Assembly (NCBI RefSeq): GCF_015169395.1 | Contig: NZ_CP063458.1 | Location: forward strand, 310,001 to 374,000 | DNA length: 64,000 bases | Direction of reading: 5' to 3' | DNA from: Humisphaera borealis | Lineage (GTDB): Bacteria > Planctomycetota > Phycisphaerae > Tepidisphaerales > Tepidisphaeraceae | Shown here: piece after piece, positions 61,311-64,000 of the stretch | Position numbering within the stretch: position 1 is the stretch's first letter | Layout of the letters: each line of letters starts with the position of its first letter | Notes under the pieces: model-generated | What the model saw: the letters and a program-made list of their open reading frames with translations, nothing else | What the model was told of the DNA's origin: nothing | Database searches by the model: none | Position numbers and translations under genes: made by a program

Positions 61311-64000
61311 AGGGTCTTCCCCCCGCACAAGGTCTTTACGACCCCCAGTTCGAACACGACGCCTGTGGCGTCGGTTTCATTTGCCACATGAAGGGGCAGG
61401 CGTCGCACCAGATCGTCGTCGACGCCTTGCAGATGCTGGCGAACATGAACCATCGCGGCGGCTGCGGCTGCGAGGAAGACTCCGGCGACGGCGCCGGCAT
61501 CCTCGTCCGCCTGCCGGACGACTTCCTTCGCGCCCAGTGCGCCAAGCAGGGCATCACCCTTCCCCCGCTGGGCAGCTACGGCGTCGGCCAGGTCTTCTTC
61601 CCGCAGGACCGCGGGGCGCTGGAAGAGGCGAAGCGCGCTTTTGAGAAGGTCATCCACGACTACGGCATGGTGGTGCTCGGCTGGCGCGACGTCCCGACCA
61701 ACCCCAAGTTCGTCGGACCCAGCCCGCTCAAGGTCATGCCCAAGATCATGCAGGTCTTTGTCGGCATGGGCGAGACCTTCTACAACCGCGGCGATTTCGA
61801 ACGCCGGCTGTATCTCGTCCGCCAGCGGGCCGAGAACGTGATCGAGTTCAACCAGGACATGCACCCCGCGGCCCGCGAGGATTTCTACATCTGTTCGCTG
61901 TCGACGACCCGCATCGTCTACAAGGGCATGCTGACGGCCGACCAGGTCGGTCCGTTCTACCTCGACCTCCAGGACCCAGCCTTCGTCAGCGCTCTGGCGA
62001 TGGTCCACAGCCGGTTCAGCACCAACACCTTCCCGGCCTGGCGGCTGGCGCACCCGTACCGGATGGTCGCGCACAACGGCGAAATCAACACCCTGCGCGG
62101 CAACCGCAACTGGATGCGGGCCCGCACCGGCTCGCTCAAGAGCGAGGTCTTCGGCGACGAACTGCCGAAGATGTTCCCCATCTGCACCGAGACCGGCTCC
62201 GACTCGGCTACCCTCGACAACGCGCTGCAGTTCCTGTGTGCCAACGGCCGCAGCCTGCCGCACGCCATCCTGATGATGGTCCCCGAGGCCTGGCAGAAGA
62301 ACGAACTGATGGACGCCGACCGCAAGGCGTTCTTCGAATACCACGCCTGCCTGATGGAACCGTGGGACGGCCCGGCGTCGATCTCGTTCACCAACGGTTC
62401 GCTCATCGGTGCCGTGCTCGACCGAAACGGCCTGCGCCCCAGCCGCTACTACGTCACCAAGGACGACCTGGTGATCATGGCTTCGGAAGTCGGCGTGCTG
62501 CCGATCGAGCCGACCCGCGTGCTGAAGAAGTGGCGTCTGCAGCCGGGCAAGATCTTCCTGATCGACATGGCCGAGGGCCGGATCATCGACGACTCGGAAA
62601 TCAAGCAGGAGCTGATCGACAAGCGTCCGTGGAAGCGCTGGATCGAAGAGAACATGATCGATCTGGACACGCTTCCAGATCCGAAGAACGTCCACCAGCC
62701 CGACCACGACACGCTGCTCAAGCGGCAGCACGTGTTCGGCTACACCGTCGAAGAAATCAAGCTGCTCCTGACCCCAATGGCCGTCAACGGCCTGGAGGCG
62801 ATCGGCAGCATGGGCACCGATACGCCGCTGGCCTGTCTCTCGGACAAGCCGCAGCTTCTGTACAACTACTTCAAGCAGCTCTTCGCGCAGGTGACCAACC
62901 CGCCGCTGGACGCCAACTTCGAAGAACTGGTCACGTCGCTGATCACGTACCTGGGTCGCGAAGGCAACCTGCTGGACGAAGACCCGACGGCGTGTCACCT
63001 GATCAAGCTGAAGCAGCCGATCCTGTCGAACCACGACCTGGAAAAGCTGCGTGAAGTGGCGACCGGCGAACTGCGGGCCGTCACGCTGCCGGCGCTGTTC
63101 AACGTCGCCGAAGGCGAAGCCGGCCTGGGCAAGGCTGTCGAGAAGCTCTGCCAGGACGCCGCCAAGGCCGTCCGTGATGGCGCGTCGCTCCTCATCCTGT
63201 CCGACCGCGGCACCCACGAGAACAAGTGCCCGATCCCCAGCCTGGTGGCGACCGCCGCCGTGCATCACCACCTGATCCGCGAAGGCACCCGCACGCAGTG
63301 CGGGCTGGTCATCGAGACCGGCGAAGCCCGCGAGGTTCACCACTTCTGCCTGCTGATCGGTTTCGGCGCCGGCGCGGTTAACCCGTACCTGGCGTTCGAG
63401 ACGCTGGCCGACATGGACCTGGAAGGCCTGCTCAAGAGCCCCAAGGGAGAAAAGATCCCGCTGGACGTCGCCAAGAAGAACTACATCAAGGCGGCCAACA
63501 AGGGGATCATCAAGGTCGCGTCGAAGATGGGCATCTCAACGGTGCAGAGCTACCGGGGCGCGCAGATGTTCGAGGCCGTCGGCATCAGCAAGGAGCTGAT
63601 CAAGCAGCACTTCACCGGCACCGCAAGCCGGATCGACGGCATCAACCTGGAAACGATCGCCCGCGAGTCGCTCATGCGGCACCGCCGGGCGTTCCCGCCG
63701 ATCAAGGTCGACGGCGAAGTGCTCGAGAACGGCGGCCAGTACCAGTGGCGTCGCGACGGCGAGTACCACATGTGGAACCCCGATACGGTCGCCAAGCTTC
63801 AGCAGGCGGTCCGCATCACCGGGTATCCGACGTTCAAGGAATACAGCAAGCTCGTCGACGACGAGAGCAAGCACCGCTGCACGATTCGCGGCCTGCTCAA
63901 CATCAAGCCCGGCGCCAAGGCCGTGCCGATCGACGAAGTCGAGCCGGCCAAGGAAATAGTCAAGCGGTTCGTCACCGGCGCAATGAGCCTTGGCAGCATC
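61307..64000 (+). CDS. gltB: Glutamate synthase large subunit, N-terminal part (3' end outside the window)
   Basis: 898 codons are visible and the frame runs off the window end. The amidotransferase domain becomes active by removal of a 19-residue propeptide, exposing Cys20 (HDACGVGF). Seen: NMNHRGGCGCEEDSGDGAG, MVHSRFSTNTFPAWRLAHP, MVAHNGEINTLRGNRNWMRA, CTETGSDSATLDNALQFL and NGLRPSRYYVTKDD, then the central domain (MGTDTPLACLSDKPQLLYNY, FAQVTNPPLDANFEELV) and the beginning of the FMN-binding synthase domain (VKRFVTGAMSLGSI at the end). It assimilates ammonia with glutamine synthetase. The small subunit is not in view. Confidence 0.96.
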   Translation, partial: MKGLPPAQGLYDPQFEHDACGVGFICHMKGQASHQIVVDALQMLANMNHRGGCGCEEDSGDGAGILVRLPDDFLRAQCAKQGITLPPLGSYGVGQVFFPQDRGALEEAKRAFEKVIHDYGMVVLGWRDVPTNPKFVGPSPLKVMPKIMQVFVGMGETFYNRGDFERRLYLVRQRAENVIEFNQDMHPAAREDFYICSLSTTRIVYKGMLTADQVGPFYLDLQDPAFVSALAMVHSRFSTNTFPAWRLAHPYRMVAHNGEINTLRGNRNWMRARTGSLKSEVFGDELPKMFPICTETGSDSATLDNALQFLCANGRSLPHAILMMVPEAWQKNELMDADRKAFFEYHACLMEPWDGPASISFTNGSLIGAVLDRNGLRPSRYYVTKDDLVIMASEVGVLPIEPTRVLKKWRLQPGKIFLIDMAEGRIIDDSEIKQELIDKRPWKRWIEENMIDLDTLPDPKNVHQPDHDTLLKRQHVFGYTVEEIKLLLTPMAVNGLEAIGSMGTDTPLACLSDKPQLLYNYFKQLFAQVTNPPLDANFEELVTSLITYLGREGNLLDEDPTACHLIKLKQPILSNHDLEKLREVATGELRAVTLPALFNVAEGEAGLGKAVEKLCQDAAKAVRDGASLLILSDRGTHENKCPIPSLVATAAVHHHLIREGTRTQCGLVIETGEAREVHHFCLLIGFGAGAVNPYLAFETLADMDLEGLLKSPKGEKIPLDVAKKNYIKAANKGIIKVASKMGISTVQSYRGAQMFEAVGISKELIKQHFTGTASRIDGINLETIARESLMRHRRAFPPIKVDGEVLENGGQYQWRRDGEYHMWNPDTVAKLQQAVRITGYPTFKEYSKLVDDESKHRCTIRGLLNIKPGAKAVPIDEVEPAKEIVKRFVTGAMSLGSI

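Noticed and set aside
61232-63343. 703-codon open frame on the minus strand across gltB
   Set aside because: It is the antisense image of gltB, whose catalytic motifs are unmistakable on the plus strand.
1-64000. CRISPR array
   Set aside because: No series of regularly spaced identical direct repeats was found; the repeats present are palindromic pairs.

Overview
The window looks like a planctomycete chromosome, most likely class Phycisphaerae (Tepidisphaerales/Humisphaera-like). This is inferred from gene content, not from a marker gene. It is GC-rich and carries a DUF1080 protein, a two-CXXCH planctomycete cytochrome/DUF1549/DUF1553 protein and a DUF1501 protein in a row. It also has a sulfatase, a glucuronoyl-esterase-like hydrolase, a heparinase-like lipoprotein, two surface proteins with LEPRRLL-like N-terminal motifs, a PEP-CTERM beta-strand-repeat protein and the TIGR04137-type small basic protein. 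Most of the window is ordinary chromosome. No phage, plasmid, CRISPR or intact insertion sequence was seen.

Layout. 1-7.6 kb (+): the end of a Calx-beta adhesin, a secreted serine hydrolase, the PLP-homeostasis protein YggS, two small membrane proteins, a double-kinase-fold protein and a family-9 glycosyltransferase. 7.6-11.3 kb (-): YajQ, an exported alpha/beta hydrolase with a TetR regulator, and RibBA; two identical 14-bp TetR operator candidates lie in front of the regulator and the hydrolase. 11.5-16.1 kb (+): the DUF1080, cytochrome/DUF1549/DUF1553 and DUF1501 run. 16.1-32.9 kb (-): a 1405-residue anti-sigma-like membrane protein with its ECF sigma factor, then sulfatase, CorA, CE15-like esterase, a beta-propeller/CBM6/RTX protein, a beta-helix protein, a CrtI-like desaturase and a membrane protein with two L7/L12-like modules.

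33-45 kb: LipB, heparinase-like lipoprotein, a 973-residue secreted protein, a FIST protein, an aminotransferase, the small basic protein with a histone-H1-like tail, a secreted unknown and DsbD. 45.3-51.5 kb: an Rrf2 regulator, a cluster of small envelope proteins (DUF883-like, DUF1328, entericidin), an OmpR/histidine-kinase pair and an AI-2E-family transporter. 51.6-54.3 kb: an ArsR-controlled operon (ArsR, SRPBCC, DUF899, a small Cys protein, DinB) behind a promoter whose spacer is a perfect palindrome. 54.4-64 kb: AroC, tRNA-Thr(CGT), the PEP-CTERM protein and the first 898 codons of glutamate synthase GltB.

Three things stand out. First, the anti-sigma protein carries five tandem units whose starts are exactly 103 residues apart, following a DUF4349-like region and an adhesin-type beta-strand repeat. 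Second, at least seven intergenic inverted-repeat elements of several sequence families share a REPIN-like design, and one supplies the last codons of aroC. Third, an 89-bp imperfect direct repeat lies upstream of both the PEP-CTERM gene and gltB.

Start sites were chosen from Shine-Dalgarno sequences, signal peptides and family N-termini. They are predictions. All family assignments come from motif recognition, without database searches.
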